Shown: piece after piece, positions 22,341-33,109 of the stretch
How positions within the stretch are numbered: the first letter of the stretch is position 1
How the letters are laid out: each line of letters opens with the position of its first letter
Assembly (NCBI GenBank): GCA_030704615.1
Contig: CM060733.1
Span: 54,498,001 to 54,562,000 of the forward strand
Reading direction: 5' to 3'
Length of the DNA: 64,000 bases
Source of the DNA: Takakia lepidozioides
Taxonomy: Eukaryota; Streptophyta; Takakiopsida; Takakiales; Takakiaceae
Translations under genes and position numbers: made by a program
Notes under the pieces: model-generated
Database searches by the model: none
Seen by the model: the letters and a program-made list of their open reading frames with translations, nothing else
Told to the model about the DNA's origin: nothing

Positions 22341-23168
22341 TCATGTGTGTCCTCCTCGCAGATCAAGGTAGGGAAGCGTAGAGTCCAAGCTCTCTGTCTT
22401 CGCGAGTTCAGCCAGCGGCTCGTTCATATCGTCCGCTGCTGCATTCTCAAGCTCTATAGATCGCCCAAACTCGGGGTCCAAGAGCACACCATTAAGCACA
22501 TGGATAATGAACAGGCCCCTTCTCAGATCTGTGTGCTCGCACTCAAGATTGTTAACTAGCAACCCCCTGCCTGGCACACGTGACAGATACAGTTTGTAGC
22601 CAGACAAGGCATCAGCTTCCATCTCAGCCCCCGTTGGCACTGTGCTCGAGAATATGTGCTTTGGAACCGCACAGAAGCTCAAAACTCGAGAGAGAATGGC
22701 GTAAACGTCCTCCATTTGCTGGGTATCGTTGTGTATGGAATTCAAATCATCTCCACTTTCTGAAATCTTTTGAAAAGTATTAGAAAATTTGAGGAATGCA
22801 GCTTCTGAGGGAACAAAGAGAGTGAAAGGCAAGTCCTCCCCCAGCATTGCCACCATCATCTCCCCAAAGCGTCCCACATATGGGATCCCAGCATCCCTCA
22901 TTGCGGGAGGATGTTTACGGGAATGGACACGATGACCAAGGGCGGAGAATGTGAGATTCCAGTCTACGGGCGCTGGAGCAAATGCATAGATTGCAAAAGC
23001 AAGAAATAGAAAGAAGACGACTGTAGCGGTGAGAATCAGAAAAATTGGTGTGGAGGCAGAGCGAGACCCAACAGGAGAAACAGTGGAAGACCAACGGGTC
23101 TTCACCATCTCCTCATGTTTGTAAGGGAGGAAAACACCATAGCAACTTCTATGCTCTCTTTCTTGCAA
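22341..23168 (-). CDS. Single-domain FAS1 (fasciclin) protein with N-terminal membrane anchor
   Basis: An intronless frame of 275 residues. Residues 41-65 (PIFLILTATVVFFLFLAF and beyond) form one hydrophobic helix preceded by a basic, cytosol-like segment, so a type II anchor is likely. The lumenal or extracellular part carries a FAS1 fold: MVAMLGEDLPFTLFVPSEAAF (FAS1 H1-type motif), VLSFCAVPKHIFS, and LRRGLFIIHVLNGVLLD (the H2-like end). It resembles the plant family called FAS1 domain-containing protein SELMODRAFT_448915 and its Arabidopsis relatives, rather than classic GPI-anchored arabinogalactan FLAs, because no Pro-rich AGP region or GPI signal is visible. The likely role is in adhesion or the cell surface; the exact function is unknown. 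A second in-frame Met at residue 21 (MVKTRW) could also start the protein. Confidence 0.85.
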   Translation of the reverse strand: MQEREHRSCYGVFLPYKHEEMVKTRWSSTVSPVGSRSASTPIFLILTATVVFFLFLAFAIYAFAPAPVDWNLTFSALGHRVHSRKHPPAMRDAGIPYVGRFGEMMVAMLGEDLPFTLFVPSEAAFLKFSNTFQKISESGDDLNSIHNDTQQMEDVYAILSRVLSFCAVPKHIFSSTVPTGAEMEADALSGYKLYLSRVPGRGLLVNNLECEHTDLRRGLFIIHVLNGVLLDPEFGRSIELENAAADDMNEPLAELAKTESLDSTLPYLDLRGGHT

Positions 23169-24110
23169 AATGCTATCACTCGTAGCAGTTTTTCTTCTTC
23201 TTACCTCACCTGCCTCATATCACATCCATGTCTGGTTCACCGAAAGAGAAAAAGGGCACCCAACTGCGACCCCCCACTGCTATCACTCGTATCTCTTCCA
23301 TCACCTGGCTGCTCACATCCATGAACGAGGAAAAGGGCACCAAACTGCGACCTTGTGTGCAATATACTGTCATTCATACTTCCTCTTCTTCTTCCATCAC
23401 CTCGCTAGGCTTGTGTCACCCTCTCTCAGGTGGAATTCTGGTTCCCGAGAAGGAGAAGAGTAACAACTGCGAGCTGGTTCGCAAAATGCGATCCTCCTTT
23501 TCTTCTCCCACATCTGTTCCTTGACCGGGCACGTTTCACGATCTCCTACTTCTAAGAAGCAAGAAAAAACGGTCCTATCGACCAGTAGCACCAAGGCAGG
23601 TGGAAAAGCAAGGAAGACAACAGACAACAGGGCATTCATCCCGGTCTGGATCGGATGTGGACGGATCGCAGGCAGCAGTTAGGATATTCCGTAGAGAATG
23701 AATGGTGAATGGTCTTTGCATAGATGCCTGGAGCGTTCGAAATTGATATCCTGAAGAGAGATGCAAGACAACTGCAACCGTGACAGAGAATCTGTACCGG
23801 GGTTTGGGTTGGAATGCGAATCTGGGTAGAGTGGATAAGAAAGTGCTGGAGAATCGGGAGAGCGATAGAGAAGGGGTTGGAGACGAGAGGACGGGGGGCT
23901 GGATACTTGGCCGCATCACAGAGATGCACTCGTGAGAGAAGTAATGTGTAGTATTTAGCTGTGGGTGTTGGAGTGCAGGAGAGGAATATTTGTGTGTGAG
24001 ATTGAGAGACGGAGGGAGGGAGAATGGGGTGTCTATTGCAAGCGGACCAATGCGGGAAATTTGCAATGTATACATCAGCTCCAGCTCCACAAGTTCGTCT
24101 TACAGCAACC
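23169..24110. other. Divergent intergenic region between the FAS1 and RAF1-like genes
   Basis: About 0.94 kb separates two head-to-head genes and should contain both promoters. A degenerate direct repeat is visible: CCGAAAGAGAAAAAGGGCAC near 23239 and GAACGAGGAAAAGGGCACC near 23323, each followed by AACTGCGACC. Long minus-strand frames (23575-24295) overlap the RAF1-like gene and look non-coding. Confidence 0.5.
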
Positions 24111-25109
24111 ATGGCTAATCTCCGCCCTCCCCTTTCCTCTTCCAGCTCTGAATCACGAGCATCCACAAGCCAGCGTTTGATATGCTCCATGAGTAGCTCA
24201 CCGGTTGTTTCAAGGAGTTCTATATGTAATGGAAGGAGAAGAGCCTCGTCACTATCATCATCTCGAGCTCCAGCATTGTGGATAGAGTGCAACATGGGTG
24301 ATTTCAGTCAGTGGAAACAGCCGAACCCAAGTAAGAAGAAATCCACAAATCCCTTGCTTGCACCTAAGGAGAAGAAGGATCAGAACACGGTGCGGCTGCC
24401 TGGTGGGCAGCAACAGCCCACATACGTAAGGCGTCTGCCTGGCCGTTCTTCGCCTCCGGGACTAGGACAATTCCGCCCACCCCACTTACCTGGCTCCAAT
24501 GTACTTCAAACAGAAGATGAAGCCCCTTTGGACCCCTCAAAAACAGGGGAGGCTGGCACATCCGCCGAGTCTGACATTGATACACTGTTACAGCAAGTGA
24601 AAGAATGCTCGGGGTCATGGCAAGAGAGAGCTGCTGCAATAACACAGCTGCAGCAGCATGGATTGGGAGCGGAGGAACTGTATGATGCAACGTTTGTGTC
24701 GGCCAGCGTGCAAACAACAATGGTTGTGGCTAGTAAAGTCTATGATTCACTGGTTCAGGCGAGCACCTCCACGGAGGTGCTCAGTGAATTTGACGAATCA
24801 ACGATCGACGTCTTGTATGCCTTACGAACCCTCTCCGTCCGGCAACGCAAAGCAGCAGCAGCCTATGTGGTGAACGGAGGCTTGGAGGTCGAAATAGCAC
24901 AGGAATTGGCACGGGCCATCAAAGAACATGAGCGCAGGCCTCAAGGACGTGAGGGCTTCACAGCAGCACCTGGAGACTGCCTTGCATTCATGCTGCATAG
25001 GGCTGCGGGTGAGACCAGAGATGCCGAGCAAAGAAACATCTTCATTCAACGTGGTTTGACTGTGGCTCTTTCCAATTCGGCCAAGAGCCGCTTCTCCGAG
25101 TTCGACTGA
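24111..25109 (+). CDS. RAF1-like protein (RuBisCO accumulation factor 1, helical domains only), plastid-targeted
   Basis: The frame is open from 24024, but the start chosen is ATG at 24111 because of its CAACCATGGC context and the Ser-rich transit-like N-terminus that follows (MANLRPPLSSSSSESRAS). This gives 332 residues. A Pro/Gln-rich linker is followed by a helix-turn-helix region (WQERAAAITQLQQHGLGAEE, then VVASKVYDSLVQA) and a helical region (VLYALRTLSVRQRKAAAAYV, AQELARAIKEHERRP, PGDCLAFMLHR). Each aligns by eye with plant RAF1. RAF1 assembles RuBisCO large subunits in the stroma through its helical domain and dimerises through a C-terminal beta domain. Here the frame stops at SRFSEFD, where that beta domain should begin, with no recognisable continuation downstream. 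It may be a short paralogue or RAF1-like protein with a changed role. Confidence 0.8.
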   Translation: MANLRPPLSSSSSESRASTSQRLICSMSSSPVVSRSSICNGRRRASSLSSSRAPALWIECNMGDFSQWKQPNPSKKKSTNPLLAPKEKKDQNTVRLPGGQQQPTYVRRLPGRSSPPGLGQFRPPHLPGSNVLQTEDEAPLDPSKTGEAGTSAESDIDTLLQQVKECSGSWQERAAAITQLQQHGLGAEELYDATFVSASVQTTMVVASKVYDSLVQASTSTEVLSEFDESTIDVLYALRTLSVRQRKAAAAYVVNGGLEVEIAQELARAIKEHERRPQGREGFTAAPGDCLAFMLHRAAGETRDAEQRNIFIQRGLTVALSNSAKSRFSEFD

Positions 25110-27540
25110 GGCCTTGGGTTCTATCAACTCTATGGAGCTTATGCACAAACTTCAATTGTGGTCGACTCTTAGGATAAGCCCTGGAGACTGAAATTTCTAT
25201 GCATACTTGGATTCTCGAGCATGAGAATTTTCCATGTTGTAAAGAGTGCTTGATGGATTAGGTTAAAGCTGGAGGATGTGTATTCAGAGAGATTATAACA
25301 ATTTTGTCTTTCACACGGATATTTTGTCAGCAGGTCGCATAATTACAGTGGGGACCAATGTTCAAACATTGATATGGCATCTGGCCTATGATGATGTCAG
25401 ACCCTTGGATTGGATATGAATACAGTCTTTGCAACTGTTCTCAAATCCTATGAGTGATGCAATTCCATGAAGTTACCTGTGGATCTGTCTACTGCTCGTT
25501 AGTAGTGCCAAACCATCTTTGGAATCAACATGCTCAGTTGGATGATTGTGTTCTCAGCCTCACCTTATTTATCGAAATTTGTCATGATCTCCAACTACCC
25601 ATTTACCCTCAAGCAAAGAAATGTCGAGTTTTACATACCCTAAGGGACAAGCAGCGGGATATGTTGTTTTCTCCTTTTAACAAGGATTGTACTTTTTCAT
25701 TCTGGCCTTCTCGATCTGAAGAGACCTTTTTGTCTGAATTTGATGCAAGTTCTCCCCAGGGTGGCTCACAGATTACGGCTTCCTGTTGGACTTCTTAAGA
25801 CTGTACTCATAAGACTTTCTTTGTCATAGCCTTGTGGTCACAGATCCCGCTCCCAGTTTTGACGGAAACATAGGGCTTCTTAAGAGCTGTTCAATGACAG
25901 TGATGGTTTGAAAGGGGACCTCCTGTTCAGTTGGTATTCCACTGTAGACCATTGTGGAAACTGGTGAAACAGGGATGATAGCCATTAATTTGCACGACTA
26001 GATCTACAGATCCTTTGGCTTCCAATTAACTTGGTCGATTTGACTCTAAACCTGAGCCCTGATTCATTTTGCCAGAGAAGGTCTATTTGGAATGGAGCTT
26101 CAGAGAAATTGAAGGTGTGTTGTATTGATTTCATACATGGTTTGCTAATACGTCTCTATGCTTGAAGTCTTGCATTTTTGGCTTGGGGATTTACAGCGCC
26201 AGAGCATGGAAGGGACATCGGAAGCACTGTCTGCTCAGAGGTTCCCTAAACTGGTATGTCCATCTTTCACGCCCTTCGCTCACCATGTAACCTTCACTTT
26301 GCCTTTTGTGCCTGGCTTTCCCCGCCATTATTCAGTATACACTGACAATGCCCAGCTAAATATGTTGCAGGCCAAACTCTGGCACAGGATGATGTGAACT
26401 CAGTCATGCATTCCATTATCTATTCCAGTATGCCTCTCCCCACGCCCTGCTTGTGTTGTGGTTTTCTTTCTCTCTCCCTAAAGCTCAGTAGATCACATAG
26501 TGAGGACATGCCTTTATGTAGGTGACTTCATCACTCTGCAGCTCACCACTCATTCCCTTCCTCTTGGTTTTGCTGTGCCCAGCTCTCCTTATTGGAACAT
26601 TGATCATCCACAATTGTAAGCACATATCAAACTGAACTGTCTGAACAATGGGGTTCAAGAATGACGGTGTATCTAACCATCGCAAATTCTTGATTTAAGC
26701 AGGAGATGTTTTCACATGCAGGTTGTCAAGAAAGATACCAATCCAAGCATACCCAGCACAACCTAGACCCTACATCTCTCCCTGCCATGGTTGTGATGCT
26801 GAGTCCTGCAGCCACAATGAGTCTCTGCTTCCGACTCTCTCTGCGAGGACATTGCTGCAATAGATCCCTGTAAGGAATCATTTCATAGCCCTCAAATGTG
26901 GTGGGATGACCGAATAGTAAAGGTTCAAGCATTTACTTGACTATTTCGACTACTAGAATTCTTAGTGTGAGTCCCCAGTTCTGTAATATTCACAGTGGGT
27001 CACTTCCTGAACTTGTAAGAAGGACCCAGAAGCAGTGTCAGTCTCCTTTTAAAGGAAGAGTGTCATCAAACCAATCAAAATTCTAAGCTTAACAAGACTG
27101 GCATGACCTCTAGCAATGGCTAGCTCTCCTTGACAGCAGATGATATAGGGCTCACAATTGGGCTTTCAAAACTTTGAAGGGCATCCTCTCTGGCTCAAAG
27201 TCTGATTCTATAATGTATACTAGGTAAGCTTGTGCCGTTGGCCCAAGTGTCCGGTGTCATCTAAGTCCAAGTGCAATGCCCCATGTATCCAAGTGTGACT
27301 CCTATGCTATGTCGAGGACCATGTGTGAAGAATTGAAATCGATATACTAAAATGAAGTTGGATGTTTGTTTAGTTACAACGAATGAATGAATGAACTAAT
27401 GTTTAAAGAATATTGTAAACATGAACAAAATGAGCAACAATGTAATGTGATTTCGAGAGAGTTGGAAGTTTATATTAATACTTCTGTATATACAATTATA
27501 TATTGAAAAAACAAATTTAATTTTCCCTGGATTTATTGAG
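25110..27540. other. Intergenic, no supported gene
   Basis: Open frames here are short and resemble no family I know. Near 25795-25872 is a short LINE-end fragment. Sequence around 26158-26397 and 26726-26932 is open for 70-80 codons without recognisable motifs. Composition becomes AT-rich towards 27350-27540. Confidence 0.5.
25795..25872 (-). mobile_element. LINE 3'-end remnant
   Basis: ACTCATAAGACTTTCTTTGT followed by CATAGCCTTGTGGTCACAGA and CCCAGTTTTGACGGAA closely matches the end of the LINE at 17110-17185 (ACTCATAAGACGTTGTTTGC...). Only the terminal segment is recognisable. Confidence 0.6.
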
Positions 27541-27550
27541 TAGCAATATA

Positions 27551-27712
27551 TCCAATCATTGTTCCAGGAAAGCCCGCTTTGCTATTTTTCACAAATTTCC
27601 AGCGACCAAAAGTACTAAAATGAAAAACACTTGAAGATTGCCAATCATTGCTCTAGGAAAGCCCACTTTGCCATTTTTCACGAGATTCCAGCGATCAAAA
27701 GTACTTGAAATT
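27551..27712. repeat. Two-copy tandem repeat, about 88-bp period
   Basis: Copy 1 (about 27551-27625) and copy 2 (about 27639-27712) both contain CCAATCATTG, AGGAAAGCCC, CTTTGC, ATTTTTCAC, TTCCAGCGA and AAAAGTACT in the same order with few differences. Non-coding. Confidence 0.7.
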
Positions 27713-28009
27713 CGATATCTCCCACACCATAGGTCCAAAAATATGAGACCGAGCCAGTGCACCCCTCCCATTGGCACCAAGCACTAGGGTTGGCCCCGCA
27801 GTTTAGGAGATCTCAACGACGCTACAAAACAAAAGAAACAAACTACCTTGCTTCATATATTGATACACTACGGCAAACCAAATCTCATTGATACATCAGG
27901 TAGGGGGGCTTATTCAGCTAGTTATTCTATTAAGTAATATAGCTATGGTTCATGTTTGGTCTTTTTTTTGGGGTCTTGTATGTGTAGAGCCCACTGAAGT
28001 AGGTACTAA

Positions 28010-28933
28010 GAGCATCCCCACCCTACACTGAACCCGACACGCCAATGGAATATCAGGGATATAAAGTTTCAAGGTGGGCAGGAAAACGTCCACACCCTTG
28101 CCTTGAACCCTATATCCCATGTGATGTCTAACGGAAGTTGGGTAGCACGTGAGCAGTCTCACGCCTCTGTGGGCCTGCTCACATGAGCAGAAGAGAATAT
28201 ACCAAAATATTCCTTGAAAGATGCGATAGCGAAACCCAAATGTGAAATTTATGCTCACGGGAGCACATTTCATTCTATTCCGCCCACGAAAGCATGGGTA
28301 CCGACATACCGCAATAAGCACATAACAATTCATTAGCGAAATAAAAAATCTCATGTCGTCTCTTATATGCAAAACCAAACACAACACATTTTGTTTTGCC
28401 CACATAAGCAACCTACGTAGCGATACCTAGAAATTTCGTTGGCGAAACCCATTATTTCGTTGGCAAAACCCGGTACCTTGATTTATTTCAATACCGAAAC
28501 TCGTTGTTTGCCTCATTATAATAAATTGTTCAATTTAGAGCATCCCCACCCTCGAGCCCAATAGACTCCCTGTAATGATAAAGAATCGATTCAGGCCCTA
28601 TTGGTGGCGGGGTAGCCCGACTCGCGCACATCCTAGCCCTGAATCGCCCATGCTATCCCCCGCGTAGCTCAGCTCCCCCATTCCCCTCTAGCGTTCCCAT
28701 TGGCAGGAGCCGGCATGGTCGCTGCCAAGCTCCTGACCCACGCTCTCTCACTTTGTGTTAGTCATGTTGACTTGTTTTCAAGGGCAGGTTCAGGCGAGAG
28801 AGATATTCAGTGCCCACCCTGAACGGGATATAATATTCAGGGTCAAGGGTGGGGACGTGTTCCAACCCATCTTGACACGATAGAGCGCTGTATTCCGTTG
28901 GCGTGTTGAGTTCAGTGTAGGGTGGAGATGCTC
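28010..28933. mobile_element. Foldback / MITE-like element with TIRs of about 43 bp
   Basis: The left end GAGCATCCCCACCCTACACT (from 28010) and the inverse of the right end GAGCATCTCCACCCTACACT (ending at 28933) continue to match for about 43 bases, with a handful of differences. Inside, a second inverted arrangement is visible (GGGATATAAAGTTTCAAGGT near 28057 against CCTTGAACCCTATATCCC near 28102), and another GAGCATCCCCACCCT start lies at about 28539. This suggests a composite or nested foldback. No transposase frame is present. I could not identify a convincing target-site duplication. Confidence 0.7.
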
Positions 28934-29000
28934 CATGGTACCACGGTACCTGCCCAAATACGACAATCTAACATGGCGGGGTCTTAAAAAAGGCCACGCA

Positions 29001-29725
29001 TGTCGCGCACCTCACTTCGGTAAGCTCCCCCCTCAAGTCATAGTTACTCGCTTGATGCGCGCGCCTAACTCCCAACCTGGCCGTCGGGCCAACTTGGAGC
29101 TTCGGCTGCTCACCGGGACATAACGGTCCCCCCTTGATCTCCCAAAGAACCCTCCAACGATTTAGAACCAGCGGAATTCCCTTTGGTAGTTGGCAGTCCG
29201 GAACAGCTCCCCACTCTTTGATCGCTTTCCGGCTCGCTCGCTTACTCACTAGCTTTTGGTCACCAACGGGCTTGCACCGTTCTCGGGGTTACTACTCCCT
29301 ATATATACTTCTGTAGCTGTCCGCGGGGGTTTCACAAACAACCATGCCATTTTATGGCGAACCACCACGAACACCCTCGACTCCCGGTGATGAGTCGCGG
29401 TGAGTCTTGGCCCACTCACCACGGCCCCTATGGACCGTGATGAGTCCCAAGACTCCCCACGACTCCCACCACGAGGTCTCCGCCCCCAGGTGAGTCCTAT
29501 GTCACCCCCACTAAGTCCCGCTAAGCTACCACCACCCCTTGTGGAGCCACCCCCACCGCAACCCGGTGTGCGGGGCTCCACCTAGTGAGCGCCTCCGCCT
29601 CCTTGAGTGCTTTGGGCACTCAAGGGTGCTTCAGCCCCCCATACCTATCGCTGCCACTGCCCCCACCACAGGGGCAGCCCCTCTTGTGTCCCGACCCCCT
29701 GCCCTCAAGGCAACGGGCCGCGACA
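29001..29725 (-). mobile_element. Solo LTR of the local chromovirus family, with target duplication
   Basis: The sequence starts TGTCGCGCAC and ends GGCCGCGACA, the same termini as the LTR at 30011-30737. It is flanked on both sides by ACGCA (28996-29000 and 29726-29730), the 5-bp target duplication expected for an LTR retrotransposon. No internal sequence adjoins it. This is therefore a solo LTR, the usual product of unequal recombination between two LTRs. It contains TATATATAC near 29300 in the same relative place as the other copies. Confidence 0.9.
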
Positions 29726-29854
29726 ACGCAACTTGCTCCACGATTGCCTCAGCCCCGGTAGAATTGATGTAGACCGCGCCACAAATTTGCCTCCCCCACA
29801 GACTTCGCCAACCGCTGTACATTAAATTTGTGAGGTCAAGAGATATAATGTCAT

Positions 29855-30010
29855 TGGTCAACGTTCCCATTGGCAGGAGCCGGCGTGGTCGCTGCCAAGC
29901 TGCTGACCCACCTTTAGCCCAAACCCATCACTTTCCAACCCTCTCACTAGGGGTTGGTCACATTGACTTGTTTTCAGGGGCAGGTTCAGGGCCCAGAGAG
30001 ATACTCAGTG
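29855..30010. repeat. Partial copy of the foldback element's interior
   Basis: CGTTCCCATTGGCAGGAGCC (about 29863) with GGTCGCTGCCAAGC and TTGACTTGTTTTCA reproduces 28693-28820 of the foldback element. The chromovirus LTR begins at 30011, directly after this partial copy, so the retrotransposon probably landed in an older foldback copy. Confidence 0.7.
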
Positions 30011-30737
30011 TGTCGCGCACCTCGCTTCGGTAAGCTCCCCTTCAAGTCATAGTTACTCGCTTTGATGCGCGCGCCTAACTCCCAAACTGGCCGCCGGACC
30101 AACTCGGAGCTTTGGCTGCTCACCGGGACATAACGGTCCCCCTTTACTCCTCCACAAGACCCTCGCTCAATTTGGGCCTAGTGGAAATTCCCTTTGGTTG
30201 CTGGCAGTCCGGAATAGCTCCCCACACCTTGATCGTTTTCCGGCTCGCACGCTTACTCACTAGTTTTTGGTCACCTTGAACGGGCTTGCATCGTTCTCAG
30301 GGTTACTACTCCTTATATATACTTTTGTGACTGTCCGCGGGGGTTTCACAAACAACCCAGTCATTTTATGGCGAACCACCACGAAGACCCTCCATTCCCG
30401 GTGATGAATCGCGGTGAGTCTTGGCCCACCCACCACGGCCCCATTGGACCGTGATGAGTCCCAAGACTCCCCCCGACTCCCACCACAAGGTCTCTGCCCC
30501 ATGGTGAGTCCTATGCCACCCCCACTAAGACCCACTAAGCTACCACCACCCCTCGTGGAACCACCCTCACCGCAACCCGGTGTGTGGGGCTCCACCTAGT
30601 GAGCGCCTCCGCCTCTTGAGTGCCTTGGGCACTCAAGGGTACTTCAGCCCCCGTACCTATTGTTGCCACTGCCCCCACCACAGGGGCAGCCCCTCATGTG
30701 TCCCGACCCCCTGCCCTCAAGGCAAAGGGCCGCGACA
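30011..30737 (-). repeat. 3' LTR of the chromovirus
   Basis: 727 bp with inverted termini TGTCGCG/CGCGACA. Near-collinear with the solo LTR at 29001-29725, differing by scattered substitutions and small indels. A TATATATAC motif lies near 30316. The polypurine tract adjoins its high-coordinate end. Confidence 0.9.
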
Positions 30738-30752
30738 CACACCCCTACCAAC
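30738..30752 (-). other. Polypurine tract of the chromovirus
   Basis: On the minus strand TTGGTAGGGGTGTG immediately precedes the LTR start TGTCGCGG, the position and composition of a plus-strand primer. Confidence 0.65.
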
Positions 30753-31637
30753 AGGGAGTCGATGTCCTCATCGACTTGTCCATTTTGTAGAAACTAATAT
30801 CCAAGTTGTGGCGTCCTACATCAAGGAGTTTGTTTCCGTACCATGGCGTCCCATGAAAAAGAACCAAACCCCCCACTTGACTCTACTCTCCACTAGCTAG
30901 TTCGGCCGACTTCCTCCAAGTCCCGGCCAAGGGTGGAGCCTCTCAAGCTCCACCCAGTGCACTCTTCTTGGCCCACTTCAAGGCCAAAGAATGATCCTCC
31001 CCGAGGATCGAATTGCCTTACTGCAACAACATTGTTTGCGACCGCTCATGATGCCGCTTTTGGCATCACCTTGAGCAAGGGTTCACGTTGAACCCTTTTT
31101 TACTAGGAAGATAACCTTGAACCAACCGCGCGCCCCAATCACTACAATTGGGTTCGCCTTGGAATGTTGGCCTGAGGTACGGGAACACGCCGAAGCCGCA
31201 CTACGACTTCGTCCCGAGGTTACACGATTATAGTACGTGAACGGAAGCGCGTAGCTTCCGCGTTAATCCGCACTACAAGACAACCCCCTCGGTAGCGTAG
31301 TTATAGTACACGCACGCGCCAGGTGCGCACTAGCACGTGAACTCCCAAAAAAACGCAAGTTCCTTGCCCCTTGGATGGGAGTCACCCGATTTCGGCACTG
31401 CGCAAACACACGATTAATCCAATTTACCTCTCCCACTTTTGTAAGCATGCATCTTACACACTAGCCAACCATACCATGCATCACCATTCCAAACAAAATA
31501 GGAAGCACAACATTTGGAAACCATTTCATTTATAAACAAAATTTGTGCAACACAAGTTTTTGCAATCGGATTCTTGAGCTAGCTAAACCGGACTAAGCAT
31601 GCATTTCCTCCCCCATGATCCAAGGTTGATGTCCCCA
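30753..31637. other. Chromovirus 3' untranslated internal region
   Basis: About 0.9 kb between the chromodomain stop and the 3' LTR, with no open frame of note. It contains short inverted motifs such as GGAAGCGCGTAGCTTCC near 31241. Confidence 0.55.
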
Positions 31638-32920
31638 TCAACGCATCTTCTGCTTTTGAGGTCGCCCTTCAAAAGCTGCAACCGCCTCGGATGCGTTTCC
31701 CATTTCTGAGGCACACACCCAAGTTGTCTTCACTTGTTGATAGCGCTTCCATTTCACGAGATACTTTGTTTTTCGATTCTTGAAATTCCTCGACTTAAGC
31801 ACTGCCTCCACCTCGTACTCAGGTTCATTTTCATGATCCAACAGCATAGGTGGCGGACGCAACACTTGATGCCGATTCGGACGCGCTTCATCTTTGAAGT
31901 ACGGCTTCAAAAGGGAAACGTGGAATACCAGATGCACCTTGTTGTTTGCCGGCAGCTCCAATTCATACACATCATCATTCATAACCTTCCAGATGCGAAA
32001 GGGCCCCGCATACGGAGCTACAAACTTCGGACTCACTTCTGGAGGTAGTCGAAAATTCTTGATGTTCAACCAGACCTCCATGTCTGCCTCAAACTTAACT
32101 TCCCTCCGATTCCGATTCGCGTGTCATTCATACCGTTTCCTAGCTTTGGCAATTTTGTACTTTGCGAGCTCCAACAAACGCACGCGTTCTTCCAGCACCA
32201 CTACTGCTGCCAGTTCCTCAACGTCCTGGGCGGCCCAACTTGTCGGCACCAAAGGTGCTTTTCCATAGATCAATACAAAAGAAGAAACTCCCGTTGCGGA
32301 GTGTTTTGTGTTATTATAATAGAACTCTGCCGCATCCAAAAGCTTCACCAAGTCTGATTGGTCTGCCGACACATAATTCCGCAAGATCTGCTTCACCACG
32401 GAATTCACTCTTTCCGTTTGGCCGTCCGTCGTAGGTCGGAAGGCGGTGCTCATCTTGAGCCTCGTCCCCATTTTCTTCCAAAGTGCCCTCCAACATTTAC
32501 TTGTAAACTTTGGATCGCGATCCGAGACAATATCCTTCGGAAGTCCATGATGCTTGAAGACGTGGGCGAAGTAAAGTCACCTCGTCTCCTGCGCCGTTGC
32601 CGTCTCTTTGGTGGGAATGAAATGGCCCATTTTACTGAACCTATCCACTACCACCATGATTGCATCGAATCATTTTGACAGCGGCATAACAGTCATGAAA
32701 TCCATCGAGACACTTTCCTAAAACCCCTCTGGAATCGACAAGGGTTGTAACAGCCCCGCTTGCTTTTAGTTCTCGCTCCGGTTTTGTTGGCATGTGGTGC
32801 ATGTCTTGACATACTCCTCGGCCTCCTCCCTCAGTTTGGGCTAGAAATACTCTTTCTTCAAGAATGCCGCGATGCACTTGGCTCCGTCGTGGCCCGCAAG
32901 CGGGCCATCGTGGCATTCCC
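31638..32920 (-). pseudogene. Chromovirus integrase and chromodomain (broken)
   Basis: Minus frames give integrase-core sequence (HHGLPKDIVSDRDPKFTS, TAFRPTTDGQTERVNSVVKQ), then an integrase C-terminal region (PYAGPFRIWKVMNDDVYELE and VFHVSLLKPYF), then a chromodomain (YEVEAVLKSRNFKNRKTKYL, VKWKRY). A stop after AKARKRYE (near 32121) and others in the core break the frame. The chromodomain is the family marker and normally steers insertion towards marked chromatin. Confidence 0.85.
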
Positions 32921-33109
32921 TCAAGAGACTATCTCTGATCCCTCCCTTCGGCACGTAGAGGCGATTTTGCTTGTACCAGAGCAGTCCATTGTGCAAGTGG
33001 AACTGCGATTAACCCCCATCCTCAAGTCCCACATCACGGACTTCGCCATCTCATCCTTCCGGTAAGCCTTCCGGATCTTCATTTGGAGCGTCGTCTCGCC
33101 CCTGTACAC

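Noticed and set aside
23575-24295. Minus-strand frames of 171 and 219 codons opposite the RAF1-like gene
   Set aside because: They overlap each other in different frames and lie antisense to a better-supported gene start; no motif is visible.
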